From Suillus spraguei (taxonomy: Eukaryota; Basidiomycota; Agaricomycetes; Boletales; Suillaceae), in contig JABCPU010000113.1 in the NCBI GenBank assembly GCA_016800925.1, forward strand, positions 113,309-177,308: a DNA stretch of 64,000 nt. Direction: 5' to 3'. Under the pieces are notes generated by a model that searched no databases, was not told where the DNA came from, and saw only the letters and a list, made by a program, of their open reading frames with translations. Shown here one piece after another: positions 12,975 through 24,018 of the stretch. Numbering within the stretch: the stretch's first letter is position 1; every line of letters begins with the position of its first letter. A program made the translations under genes and the position numbers.

Positions 12975-13603
12975 TTATCGGCGGCCCTCTACCATAATGA
13001 TGTGGTATCCGAAATTTGTTTTGACTAAAGACGACAAAATGGGTTTGTCGACAGTAGACGGGGTAAGGGCAAATGCAACATCTTGGAATGCACCCTTTAT
13101 GACAGAAGTAAATTTCGTTTATCCAAGTCAGTCGATGTGACTGAAATCACTTACAACCATAGACCCCCGCACCATCCAGCCAAGACTACCACCAGCTGGG
13201 ACGAGAATGTAACATTCCACCACTTGAAATCTAGCGAGAAAACTCACCTTTAGCTTTGTCCTCTGAGTATTCCTGCGCTACCTTATCGAAGCGCTGCCCC
13301 TCCTGCAAACTACCCATCAGAACTAGTACACCTTCATATATGACATACGTCACAACCTGAATCTTCTGCAATGCCTCAGTTGCCTTGGAGTGTTTCTCGC
13401 ATAGAATATGACGGACGTTAATAGCAGTTGCGGCCTTCAGACCACTCTTTCCCTAGACACGAGTAGAGGTGCGGTTTTTATCAGAAGCAACTGCTGTGGC
13501 TTACTTTTCCCTCGGATTGATCACCTTTGTCGGCGTTCTTGGGGTTTCCACCTTTCTTTTCGGCAGGCTTTTTCTCAGCTGACCCTGACTGTTTCTTGCC
13601 CAT
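12975..13603 (-). CDS. PIN4: Par14/PIN4-type parvulin peptidyl-prolyl cis-trans isomerase
   Basis: A small rotamase of the parvulin family, Par14 subgroup, which binds nucleic acids and acts in ribosome biogenesis and chromatin. The start ATG at 13601-13603 gives a lysine-rich N-terminal tail ([20 protein letters not shown]). The parvulin domain follows: [61 protein letters not shown] and the C-terminal strand [14 protein letters not shown]. The stop TAA is at 12975-12977. Four introns of about 50-65 bp fit GT-AG borders. The spliced length of about 137 residues matches Par14 (131 in human), with the lysine-rich extension in place of a WW domain. This is an orthodox, apparently intact gene. 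Confidence 0.9.
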
Positions 13604-15210
13604 GGTATGGAAGCGATGAAGTTTGGCCTAGCCTGATGATGTACTGTGAATAGATGAAACGTGCTTACTAAAAATAGAAAGACTTATTTGTACTACAGGA
13701 AAGCCAAAGAATTGAACAAAGTCGTAAACGTGGTTCTACGAGTCCTTGGTCGAGTGGAAAAATCAGAAAATGACCCAGACGATAGCGCTCAGGTAGCCCC
13801 GCTGGTATTGGACATGCTGCCGAGGTCTCCTTAATTTTTATCTCTCATCCCTTTTAAGTTCTGACCGTTACTGCAAGATGCAGCCACGCTTCTTCGTCAC
13901 TTGTTGCTCTATTGTCCACTGCATTTATCTCATCCCTACAAAATAACATCTCTGTTTCCACGAGGCTCTCGATCGTCCTCTCCCATGGTAATGGTTATTT
14001 ATATACTGTATTCTACATAAGTATCGCCCTATAGTCACTGTGCTAAATGAGGTACAACTCGAGGATAATAAACAGCCAGAAACAACCTACAATGAGAATA
14101 GCAAGGCCAGGTCAGCATCACACGACACTCTGAGCCTCGCACGTTTCCTCCAACTTTTATGTGCCACTCTGGCTGATCATTAACCATTGCATTGCCCACT
14201 TCCCTTCCTCTCACCTGAATTTCATCCAGCCCCGAACCTGGTATCCCTACCCCCGCCTTCTCCTATCACTCATTCCCCTCAGCATTCGTTTCGTGTTCTT
14301 CACGTTCTATCTACAGTCATCAAATGGGAAAAAAATTGAGGTACCTTCCTGCCGCAGAGCCGCAGGTATTTACGTGTCCACCACTGGCAATGTTAACTCG
14401 AGGAGATTCTGGAGATCAGCCATTTAAGTGCTATCATTCGACGAATATATGGGGCGATATGTGTTCAAGAGCGACATGGCACTCTGTGGATGGTCGATGA
14501 CGCTGTCGCAAAACAGCGTTTGATCATCAGTGTCAAAGCTTTCTATGGTAATATTTGGAAGAGGGTGTCATGGATTGTCTGAAGGGGCCTAGGTACTCTG
14601 ATCAACCATGCCATGATGTAGGCCGGAAAGAAGGTGCCGCTCGAACAGAGAATTGTTGTGATTCATATTGGTGTGTGGCTTCATGTCATATTGAGAACGG
14701 ATCTGTTTGTTGTTACATTCTGTATCATTACTTACTGTACGCCCACACAGCAGCTCGACAGTGAGCCCCTGAATTTCATATGCTCTAATTCATCCAGATG
14801 AATTACGGGCAAATTCACATCGCCACTTCAAACGCAGTACACTCCTCGCAACCATTCTTGTTAGACGGAAATTATGTTATTCTCACCGATGCACTGACAC
14901 ACTGAAAATGATTGCGGCAGACGATGTTCGCACCTGTCTATTACCATCAAGCGGACTGACGGACTGACCTCTAAGGCTCTAGGCACAGTATCTGTTAGTT
15001 GTGATACATTGAACTGTAATCGTCTTCCATGCAATCAACTCGCAGAACTCCATGTAGATCTGATCTCTGATCTATGACTTACTGTCGGCGGATGCATGTT
15101 TTATTCTACCCTCGGCGCAATACATCAGAAGCTACGTGAATGAATAGTCTGAAAGTTATCATCGTCACGCCTGATTCGTACTGGCCTCGTGTTTGCCTGG
15201 CGTCCGGCTC
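13604..15210. other. Intergenic, 1.6 kb, no gene seen
   Basis: Upstream of the parvulin and of the first GTPase. Short open frames such as plus 14161-14427 are C/T-rich translations without domains. No TE termini or long repeats were recognised. Confidence 0.5.
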
Positions 15211-15462
15211 GACAAGTATAAGACACGCACACCCACCCTGCTTGCCCCTTGTCGAATCATTTTATCTTCTCTTCCCGTCAAATTTGCCATCATCTGAACA
15301 CCACATTCATATTTTTGTAATCCATACAGAGGTGAGCGAAACTTGAAGTCGTGCAACCCACAATTTGTTAATTAGTCCAAGTCACATCAGACACACGGAA
15401 AATACGTTGCCACACCCTCCTCAGCAGCATCGAATTGTCTTCTCCAAGTTCCTCTGCACTAC
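15205..15462 (+). promoter_or_regulatory. Core promoter and 5' UTR of GTPase gene 1 (conserved in three copies)
   Basis: A TATA-like GACAAGTATAAGAC sits with GTATAAG starting at 15216, 247 bp upstream of the ATG. The same block recurs before GTPase 2 (GTATAAG at 17491, 254 bp upstream) and before the pseudogene (about 19314, 250 bp upstream), followed in each by a CACCC/CTTGCCCC motif. A GTGAGC donor-like site near 15333, with a matching GTAAGT in copy 2, suggests a 5' UTR intron. Confidence 0.65.
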
Positions 15463-16494
15463 ATGGATGCGGCTTTCATAATCCCAATCATAGTGGCTGT
15501 ATGTGCAGCCATCCAGCTGATAGATTCTGCGAACAAGACGGAAGAGAACGCTAGAATGCCACTAGTCGCCGCACCCTTACGGAAGAGAGCGGAAGAAGCA
15601 GAAGAAGCCAGGCGTGCCGCGGAGAAAGCAGCAGAACGTGCGCAGAAGCGCCTTGAAGAACAGGAATGGATAGCTGCAGAAGATGGTCGCAGAGAAGAGG
15701 AAGCGAGGCTCGCTGTTGAGCGTAAATGGTTCAAAGGCATTCGCCCCGAGTGTCACCCTTCGGGCGAAGATATCAGTCGGATGAAAACCCAGTATCATTA
15801 CAGCCCAGGATTCGTTCATGTCGCAGTTGTTGGCTCTGCTGGAGCTGGCAAATCGTCCTTCATTAATGCTGTCCGTGGATTGTCCACATATGACTCTATG
15901 GCCGCTCCGACGGGAATCGTCGAGACTATTGGTACCTTCGTGAGATACCCAGATCCGCATCCAAATTCGCGGATGATTTGGTATGACATTCCCGGAGCAG
16001 GCACTCCAAAAGTGTCTGACTGGCAGTACTTCAATTACATGGGCCTCTACATCTTCGACTGCATCATCGTGCTCACAGGCAATCGTGTCTTGGAATCTGA
16101 CTTTGCTATCCTCCACGCCTGCGAGCAGTTCAAGAATATTGAGGCGTTCATTGTTCGCTCCAAGTCAGACCAGTACATCAACAACATGGTGTGCGAGAAG
16201 ATGCCGCGAGGTTTCGACCTTTGTGGTCCCGACATGAACGCCGAAACACGTTCTCTTTTCCTGCAAACGAAATCTGAAGAACGGCAGAGATTCATCGACG
16301 AAACGTGCAAGAATATGCGAACGCACCTTGAGAGGGAGAACCTCCCTCCTAAGAAGGTCTACATCGTTTGCGCGGACGCCATTCTTGCAGTGGTGAACAA
16401 CTCACGCTCTCCGAAGGCAATTGATGAGGCAGACCTTCTGAGTGATGTCAGAGAATTTGTGTGGAAGCGTCTGAAGTCGGGGTGTGTGTGTTAA
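15463..16494 (+). CDS. IRG-like (p47 / IIGP-type) GTPase 1
   Basis: A single-exon, 343-residue P-loop GTPase resembling immunity-related GTPases. A hydrophobic N-terminal segment (AAFIIPIIVAVCAAIQLI, residues 3-20) could bind membrane. It is followed by an Ala/Glu/Arg coiled coil (about 41-88). The G domain shows the G1 P-loop GSAGAGKS (124-131), a switch threonine in APTG (about 149), G3 DIPGAGTP (175-182) and G4-like RSKSD (232-236). The C terminus is KSGCVC; a cysteine-rich tail could be lipidated, but that is speculative. This is the first of three tandem copies; copy 2 is about 75-80% identical by eye. Vertebrate IRGs act on pathogen vacuoles. The role in fungi is unknown, and the defence idea is only inference. 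Confidence 0.85.
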   Translation: MDAAFIIPIIVAVCAAIQLIDSANKTEENARMPLVAAPLRKRAEEAEEARRAAEKAAERAQKRLEEQEWIAAEDGRREEEARLAVERKWFKGIRPECHPSGEDISRMKTQYHYSPGFVHVAVVGSAGAGKSSFINAVRGLSTYDSMAAPTGIVETIGTFVRYPDPHPNSRMIWYDIPGAGTPKVSDWQYFNYMGLYIFDCIIVLTGNRVLESDFAILHACEQFKNIEAFIVRSKSDQYINNMVCEKMPRGFDLCGPDMNAETRSLFLQTKSEERQRFIDETCKNMRTHLERENLPPKKVYIVCADAILAVVNNSRSPKAIDEADLLSDVREFVWKRLKSGCVC

Positions 16495-17480
16495 AAGTAA
16501 ATCAGGTAATCTTGCTCGAGAGTCGTTTTTGCCCTATAGATGGGCCTGTCCCGGAGCCTGACTCATCTCTTGTACAAGGTTTGCATTGGCACCACAATGT
16601 TCTTTTGTTCGATAGTTTCTGTGTATGTATTTCGTGTTGTTCTCGGATACTGTCACTGTCGGCAAGTGTATCAGGAACGGTCATGGCCTGTAAACATGCT
16701 GAAGGAGCAAGATATGTCACCACGTGGAGAGGGAATACGTGTTTTTCTATCTATCTATCTTACCAAATTATGATACTCTAGCATAACCCTGTGATATTTT
16801 CAGATAGAATTGAGATCGGTAGTTGCCGCTTCTGAGTGAAACACACTGTTCTATATGATAGCCCTGCACCCTACTACAGCATGCACACACGACATTAGAT
16901 GGTCGTCCGCAGAATGGCATCGCCTAGCCTCCAGTAGCCCTAACCGCCTCGAATCACCAGCATCAATCGCGGACCTCGATAATACCCCTACCCGGTCACA
17001 GGTTTAAGGACCTTCTTACCCTCTGACTCGTCAGCATCAAGGACTATGATATTTCCGAGCAATAGCAAGGTTCTCATGAGGATAGAATACATCGTTATTT
17101 GCAATTTCCAAACTAGACAACTTGAGTCTGCAATGCCGCACGTTCAACTACAGGCGACGTGGTTTTGAGTGGGTAAATGGAGGTAGACTGGTCACAGAGA
17201 CTGGGTTGGGTTCAGTTCGCCTATCGAGAGCTTGCCTATATAGAGATTAAGGCGGTCAGGGGCGTATATTCCACAATGTCAAGTTAAGGTCAGATTGCAT
17301 GCATACAATCCCTCCTTACTAGCTGAATCGAGCTGTATGACTTTGCGCAGAGATCTGATCTACGACTTCTTGTCAACATTCCATTCCACCCTTGGCGTAA
17401 CACATCAGAAGCTACGTGGATATCTTTTCAATAATATGGAAGTTACCGAAGTTGTTCGCAGTACCGACCTCGTGTCCAGT
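16495..17480. other. Spacer between GTPase 1 and 2
   Basis: About 1 kb holding the 3' UTR of GTPase 1 and the upstream region of GTPase 2. It includes a CTAT microsatellite-like stretch near 16745-16760. No gene was recognised. Confidence 0.45.
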
Positions 17481-17744
17481 GTCTGGACAAGTATAAGACC
17501 TGCACACCCACCCTGCTTGCCCCCTGTCAAGTTGTCTCCTGTTTTCTTGCCTACAAAGTCGTCATCAGCTGCACGCCGCATTCACATCCAAGTTGCTGTA
17601 ATCTATATATAGGTAAGTGAAGCTTGAAGTTCCGCAGTTCACAATTGGCTAATCTTATTCTAAGTCGCATTGGACGCGCATAGAAAACACGTTACCACGA
17701 CACCCTTCGCAGCAGCGTAAAGTCCCCAATTTTCTCTGCACTGC
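17481..17744 (+). promoter_or_regulatory. Core promoter and 5' UTR of GTPase gene 2
   Basis: GGACAAGTATAAGACCTGCA at 17485-17504 with the downstream CCCACCCTGCTTGCCCC block, parallel to GTPase 1. A GGTAAGTGAAGC donor-like site lies near 17611 and a matching CTAAG acceptor near 17663. Confidence 0.65.
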
Positions 17745-18818
17745 ATGGCTTTCCTCCTCGGGACCCCACTCGCGGTTCCAGCCATGGTGTGTGCAGCGTC
17801 CGCGGTGGTGTCCGCGGCGTCTGCAGTTGCAGCCTACTGGCCAGCTCGCTCCGCAAGAGCCAAACAACTAGAGGCAGAAGAAGCAGCAAAGAAGATGGAA
17901 ACCTTACTGCAAATGGCAATCCTTGTAGCCTTGTCTAAGACGAGCGACGCTGAAGACAGTGCTGAAAGGGCGCAGAACCATCTGGAAGAACTGCTACGGG
18001 CGTCTGCAGAAGCTACTCGCAGAGCAGAGGAGGCGAGGCTCGCTGTTGAACGTAAATGGTTCGAAGGCGTTCGCCCCGAGTGTCGCCCTTCGGATGAAGA
18101 TATCAGTCGGATGAAAGCCCAGTATCATTACAACCCAGGATTCATTCACATCGCAGTTGTTGGCTCTGCTGGAGCTGGCAAGTCGTCCTTCATTAATGCC
18201 GTCCGTGGCTTGTCCAGAACTGATCCGGTGGCCGCTCCTACGGGAATCGTCGAGACCACTAATACCGTCACGAGATATGCGGATCCACACCAAGATTCTC
18301 GGATGGTTTGGTACGATGTTCCCGGATCAGGCACTCCAAAAGTGCCTGACTGGCAGTACTTCAATGACATGGGCCTCTACATCTTCGACTGCATCATCGT
18401 GCTCACAGACAATCGTGTCTTGGATTCTGACCTCGCCGTCCTTCGCGCCTGTAAGCAATTCAAGAACATCGAGGCGTTCATTGTTCGCTCCAAGTCAGAC
18501 CAGCACATCAACAACATGGTGTGCGAGAGGATGCCGCAAGGTTTTGACCCCAGTGATCCTGACATGAACGCCGAAACACGTGCTCTTTTCCTGCTAACGA
18601 AATTAGAAGAACGGCAGAGGTTCATCGACGAAACGTCCCAGAATGTGCAGATGCACCTTGAGAGAGAGAGCCTCCTTCCTAAGAAGGTCTACGTCATTTG
18701 CATGGACGCCATGCTCGCAACAGTGCACAAGATGCGCTCTACAAAAGCAATTGACGAAGCAGACCTTCTGAATGATGTCAGAGGATTTGTGTTGGGGCGC
18801 CTACAGAACGGGTGTTAA
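17745..18818 (+). CDS. IRG-like GTPase 2 (tandem paralogue)
   Basis: A single-exon, 357-residue paralogue of GTPase 1. The N terminus is a long small-residue hydrophobic segment (VPAMVCAASAVVSAASAVAA) followed by a charged coiled coil (about 36-102). The nucleotide-binding motifs are G1 GSAGAGKS (140-147), APTG (about 164-167), G3 DVPGSGTP (191-198) and G4-like RSKSD (248-252). From residue about 95 to the end it aligns without gaps to GTPase 1, while the N-terminal 90 residues diverge in sequence and length. This suggests relaxed or diversifying change in the membrane/coiled-coil part. The 3' flank after the TAA resembles that of the downstream pseudogene. The family is well supported; the function is unknown. 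Confidence 0.85.
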   Translation: MAFLLGTPLAVPAMVCAASAVVSAASAVAAYWPARSARAKQLEAEEAAKKMETLLQMAILVALSKTSDAEDSAERAQNHLEELLRASAEATRRAEEARLAVERKWFEGVRPECRPSDEDISRMKAQYHYNPGFIHIAVVGSAGAGKSSFINAVRGLSRTDPVAAPTGIVETTNTVTRYADPHQDSRMVWYDVPGSGTPKVPDWQYFNDMGLYIFDCIIVLTDNRVLDSDLAVLRACKQFKNIEAFIVRSKSDQHINNMVCERMPQGFDPSDPDMNAETRALFLLTKLEERQRFIDETSQNVQMHLERESLLPKKVYVICMDAMLATVHKMRSTKAIDEADLLNDVRGFVLGRLQNGC

Positions 18819-19300
18819 AGTAAGTCAGATACTCGCTTGATTTTTGGTCAGACTGTTTAGTGCAAATTTTAACATGATGCTAAGCCTGTCCACAGACCCC
18901 ACCACAACGCATTAGCGCCGCTTTTTTTTTTTGTCTTGTTCGCTACTTTTTCTCGTGGTTCAGTGTATGCCCGCGTGAGCTTTATTCAGTATCGGATTGT
19001 AGTCGATCTAGATTCGCTCGTCTTTGTCTCAGTTAGTCGGAATCGGCACAAATGTGGCCAAAGAGTTACTGGGGTTCTGCAATAAACCGTTTGTAATTCC
19101 TCAACCACATCGTATTTTCTTCTACGGATTTGCACCGGTATAGATTCGTAGTTGCTCTATATGATTTTAAGGATTTTGTGGTGGAGTGTCGGATGAAGGC
19201 CGAGAAAATCCAGGGTCTGACTAGTGATGTGCAATGGCATAGCTGTTCAACAATGTTGAAGCTACCGAAGTTGTTCCACTTTATTTGTACTGACCTCGTG
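18819..19300. other. Spacer between GTPase 2 and the pseudogene
   Basis: About 480 bp including a T10 run near 18924. The first part is homologous to the 3' flank of the third copy. No gene was recognised. Confidence 0.45.
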
Positions 19301-19563
19301 TCTGTCTGGACAAGTATAAGACCTGCACGCACTACTTGCCCCTCGTTAAATTATTTTCCGTCGTCCCGTTCGCAGAGTCGTCATCAGCCGCACGCCGCAT
19401 TCACAACCAAGTTGTTGTAATCCATACGTAGGCGAGCCAAGCTTGAAGTTGTACAGTTCACAATTGGTTAATCTTATTCCAGGTCGCATCAGATGCACAC
19501 AGAAAACACCTTACCACGACACCCTTTTCAACAGTGTAAAGCCCCCAAGTTTCTCCGTGCTGT

Positions 19564-20434
19564 ATGCCTTTCTTCCTCCCATTCACGGTTCCAGTCGTGA
19601 CGTCTGCAGTGTCTGCGGTGGTATCCACTGCGTCTACAGTTGCGGCCTACTGGCCAGTTCGTTCCGCAAGAGCCAAGCAACTAGAAGCAGAAGAGGATGC
19701 AAGGAAGACGGAAACCTTAGCGAATATGGCGATCCTCTGAACTATGTCTAAGGTGTCATTACAGCCCAGAATCCATTCATATTGCAGCTGTTGGCTCTGC
19801 TGGAGCTGGCAAGTCGTCCTTCATTATTGCCGTCCGTGGCTTGTCCAGAACTGGTCCGGTGGCTGCTCCTACGGGAATCGTCGAAACCACTAATACCATC
19901 GCGAGATATGCGGATCCACACAAATATTTGGTACGATGTTCCCGGATCAGGCACTCCAAAAGTGCTTGACTGGCAGTACTTCAATGACATGGGCCTCTAC
20001 ATCTTCGACTGCATCATCATGCTCATAAACGATCGCTGTGTCTTGGATTCCGACCTCGCCATCCTCCGCGCCTGTAGGCAGTTTAAGAACATTGAGACGT
20101 TCATTGTTCGCTCCAAGTCAAACTAGCACATCTGCAATATGGTATGCGAGAAGATGCCGCCAGGTTTTGACTTTTGTGATCCCGACATGAATGGCGAAAC
20201 ACGTTCTCTTTTCCTGAAAGCAAAATTAGAAGAACGGCAGAGGTTCATCGATGAAACGTCTCAGAATGTCTTGAGAGAGAGAAACTCCCTCAGAATAAGG
20301 TGTACATCGTTTGCGCGGACGCCATGCTTGCAACAGTGCACAACTTGAAGCCCTCCACAAAGGAAATCGACGAGGCAAGCCTTCTGCAAGATGTCAATGG
20401 ATTTGTGTTGGGGCGTCTAAAGAACAGGTGTTGA
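19564..20434 (+). pseudogene. IRG-like GTPase 3, decayed tandem copy
   Basis: The third tandem copy retains the ATG at the position equivalent to copy 2, the hydrophobic N terminus, the P-loop region (around 19796-19820) and the matching C-terminal stop at 20432-20434. It is disabled in at least four ways. There is a TGA shortly after the coiled-coil start (about 19738) and a deletion of roughly 190 bp relative to copy 2 just before the G domain. A second small deletion lies before the G3 motif (near 19922). An in-frame TAG replaces the codon after the G4 motif (about 20124). A shared upstream TATA block shows that the duplicated unit included the promoter. Confidence 0.85.
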
Positions 20435-21121
20435 AAGTCAGATGCTCGATCGATTTTCGATCAGATTGCTTAGTGCAAAATTTACCATGAAGCCAACCCT
20501 GTCTGCCCCACCACAATATCAATGCACTAGCGCCATGGTGGTGTCCGGTATATTTATTTTTGGACCGATATCACTGTACCTCTCCCCCACAATATTGCGT
20601 TCCCAGAATTCATTTTGCTACCGTATATATAATTTTCCTGTCAGTCAATTGAAGCGGCGTGGCTAGGACAAACATGATGCGAGGCTGATCGAAGTCGAAT
20701 CTGAAATATTTGAAAGCTCAAGGTCATGCCATAGTAAGTCTGTTCCAAATACAGGTCAAAGAGTTAACTACAATAATCACAATTGTACGTGGATCTCCAT
20801 GCATTGAAAGTTAGCCACGCACGAGCGGCACGAACGCTGATAACGTTTCCCACTATCGGGAGGGGGTACCGACCAGCAAGAAATATCTTCAAACACAACT
20901 TAAAACAACTGCAGCTATGGCAATGACGCACTTACATGAAGTCGAGGACTGCGTGGTTGAGCTTGATTAAGAATCAAGTTCAAGTCAGACGTCTCAATAT
21001 GCACAATTAGTGTCAGTCGTTCAAATTTGTTTACCTGTGTTTATTACCACCACTACATAGCCACAGGCGCGTCGCTTCAGCAGTATATACTACACACCAA
21101 AATTCCAATCTCAAGCCCTCC
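20435..21121. other. Intergenic, GTPase pseudogene to RFA3
   Basis: About 690 bp. The first 80 bp match the 3' flank of GTPase 2. The remainder holds the RFA3 upstream region and no recognised gene. Confidence 0.45.
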
Positions 21122-21657
21122 ATGAACGAACATATATCAATGCGCGTCAACTCCGCCCGTCTTTTCGGATTAAAGGGCAGGACAGTTCGTCTCCCCTGCA
21201 AAGTACTCCGAGTCAGCTAATTTTCAGTCACGTCTTTCTCGTAGTACGCGTCTGACCCCCTCCCTTACCTTGATCCAGCTTTCAGATGATATTGCCATCG
21301 TCGAAGCGAGTGATGGTGGCCAGGTAGAGATCCAAAGGAAGGTCAGAGCTCGTTGTACTCCTGACTTTTCACAACTCTCACTGTTGACGGTAGAATGTGG
21401 AAGTGACTGCCACCTATGTTGAGGTTATCGGGAGTGTGGTGGATGCATCTACAATAAAAGCCATGGCGACACTCCCATTGGATTCAGAAGGCGAGCTAGG
21501 TATGGCTCTCAGTATATTGTATGGCCTTGCTCGTTCTCATTCCAATATTATAGACATGCAACTGGTCAACGACGTGATTGAACTCACATTTGAATCGAGG
21601 TTCGATAAACTCTTCCCTCGGTATAAAGAAACAGAGCCTGGCATGCCTACATTTTGA
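21122..21657 (+). CDS. RFA3: Replication protein A 14-kDa subunit (Rfa3/Ssb3)
   Basis: The smallest subunit of the heterotrimeric single-strand DNA-binding protein RPA, needed for trimer assembly in replication and repair. Four exons are read: MNEHISMRVNSARLFGLKGR.. ending VLR, then LSDDIAIVEASDGGQVEIQ, then NVEVTATYVEVIGSVVDAS ending EGEL, then DMQLVNDVIELTFESRFDK to ..EPGMPTF. The three introns have GT-AG borders and lengths of about 55-70 bp. The product is a single OB fold of about 113 residues, as expected for Rfa3. The gene converges on CUE3 with 93 bp between stop codons. The call rests on the conserved ASDGG and LVNDVIE regions and the size. Confidence 0.88.
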
Positions 21658-21750
21658 TTATCTACCAGTACATACAAACTTCCTATTGTTGTATTTTACC
21701 GCATATCGCATCACAAACTGAGAAAAACATGCATCTATCGCCCCTGTGCA

Positions 21751-24018
21751 TCATGATGGACCGGCTTTGGCCATCTTCTTGTCATGTCCCCTTTTCCGGT
21801 TGTGGTTTCCTCTGCTAGCTTTGTTCTTGTCTTTTGATGCTCGCTCTCTCGGATCACCACCGTCTCCAGACCCTTTACCGCGCCCCCTTCCTCTCCCTGC
21901 CCCGCGCGCACCCCTGCCTCTTCCATGATCTCCACCGCGGGATGATGATCCAGAACCACTCGCGTTTCCAGCAGTTGACAGATCTACTATTCTATTCCCA
22001 GAAAACTCGTGTTTCTGTAGGACCTCGTCCTTGTTTGGCTGAATAGGAGCATCAGTACCGACCGGCTACATAGACAATGATAGCATACATTTCGTTCTAG
22101 CATAATTCTCCATCCCTCGATTTGCTCATCGGACCAGCCTAGATGTTAACTCAGCAACGCGGCTAATGAGAACAACAAAGGACTTGCCGGTCTGTGCTTT
22201 GAGCTCACTGCGTGCTTTTGACCTCCGCGTATTAGCATCTCTAGCAAACAGCTCCGGATCACGGATATACGCAAGCTCCAGAACTGTCTCTGGAGTGACT
22301 TTCGATGACGGTACCCCATCCTCGTCGCCATCGTCTTCGCCTTCGCTGCTAGCTTCTCCATCGCCGACAACCTTCACCTCGCCTGCAAAGTCAAGATCAT
22401 GATCAACTTCGGCAGCCTTGCCACCATCTTCATCTTCCTCTCCGTTATACATGGCCTCTGCACGTCGCAGAATATCGGCTTTCATCAGCTCAATGGCTAC
22501 TCTGTCCTTTTGCATTGATGCCTCGTCCTGGCTACAGAGCAGTAAGTAACAGGATATACAAAGGAATACCGTTCCGTACTTTTTCTTCCCTATACGTATC
22601 TTGGAAACGTCCAATATCTCGTCATCGAACACGTTCTTTCTCTCAATGGGTTCATTGGGCACAGTACGAGCACCTATTTTCACACCGACATCCTCCGAAA
22701 CAGTGGGCTCTCTAAGTGCGGTGCTCTCCAAGAGTGCTTCAATGACCTTCTCTGCACTCTCGAACACAGATTGCGTGAGGAGCTCCCGAATATACTCAGG
22801 CGACTGGTTCGGGAAAATGTCCATGACCTGCAGGATCTCCACGTCGAGATCATGTTGCTCAGGTTCAGGGCGAACTACTTTGGCTTTGCCCTTGCTTGAA
22901 GACTGCCCCGCTTTGCCCTTTCCAGAAGCTGAGGCTCCGGGCGGGATGCCAGATGACTTGATGATCAGCTTGAGTGCCCCAGGATCTTTGGTCCCAGCAG
23001 CAGAAGATTCGATCTCGAAGGAACGAAGGGTAGATTCGAGGAGATCAACTCGAGCATCTTCACGAGCAGCACGGCGTAGAGCAGAAGAAAGAGTGCTAGA
23101 CAAGTTATACGAGTGTTGATAGTCGGCCATCAACGATCGGTTGAGGAAAGGAGCAGCATTACTAGGAGTACCGCCCGCTTGTACTACTGACGAGGGTGGG
23201 AGGTTCAATAATGCAAATATAATGCTGAACGCCTGTTCTGACTCTGCTGCCAACGCTGCACCGGAAGCGGCTGAGAGGTCTTGGAGCATGACGGTAATAA
23301 CGATGTGGAAGCTGTCTATGAGGTCGACCTTGGTTTCGAGCCAAATGCGCTCCCACTCATCCAGCTCGCGGGTACCGATATCAGTACGCATTCCACCGTA
23401 CGAACGTGCTAGTGAAGCGAGTCCTTCTTCGTATGCTTGTGCGAGTCCTGTCATGAAATCCTGGTCCTTCGCAAATGGACGCACGAGCTCGGGGGGACAA
23501 CCAGAGAGCAGACTGACAAAGCAGCGTGCGGTTTTGCGGAGGCCGTATAAACCCGCAGAGCGGGACGGTTCAAGAAGGGTAGTCAGTACAGGGACCATAT
23601 CTGAAGTGAATACGGTAGCAAGGCTTGGTGTGCTGGCAAGAGCTGCAGAGAAAAGGGCACGGACGCGGGTTGGGTAAGGGAAGTATGCGATAGCGATATC
23701 CAGGAGTGTCTTCACATCGAAGCAAGATGGTACGATAGCTAGTTTCTCCGCAAGGAACAGGACGCGTGCGTGTACATGGTTATCTGTGAACGGTGGCACA
23801 TCCCATACCAAAGTTTGCAGCGTTTGATGGGCAATATCATTGACGTAGCTGGATAGAAAACTACGGGTGGCAGGGGTGTCTCGTCTTGCGGGAGGTAGTG
23901 CAAGGATTTCACCAAGAGCGTTTGATACGTTGCTATGGAAAGTTGCCAGCTGCGAGGCTGATAACGACTTTCTGGCGCTTGCAGGAGGATATGTTGGGAG
24001 TGGTGCAACAGTCGGCAT
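21751..24018 (-). CDS. CUE3: CUE-domain protein Cue3/ASCC2-like (RQC-trigger complex)
   Basis: Cue3/Rqt3 binds ubiquitin and acts with Slh1 on collided ribosomes (the RQT/ASC-1 complex). The ATG at 24016-24018 gives MPTVAPLPTYPPASARKSLS. An alpha-helical ASCC2-like region follows (FLSSYVNDIAHQTL, LFLAEKLAIVPSCF, YGGMRTDIGTRELDEWERIW), then the CUE domain (LQVMDIFPNQSPEYIRELL, FESAEKVIEALLEST). An acidic segment comes next, and the tail is rich in Gly/Arg and Lys. Introns are read at 22528-22569, one probable GC-AG intron starting after ..LKAQTG (about 22190), and one after ..WRIMLERN. The last exon ends KMAKAGPS with TGA at 21751-21753. This copy is intact. Its 5' region (23291-24018) is duplicated at 41908-51980. 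Confidence 0.88.

Noticed and set aside
13604..15210. A hidden gene in the 1.6-kb spacer
   Set aside because: Neither strand gave a frame with recognisable domain or consistent intron borders.
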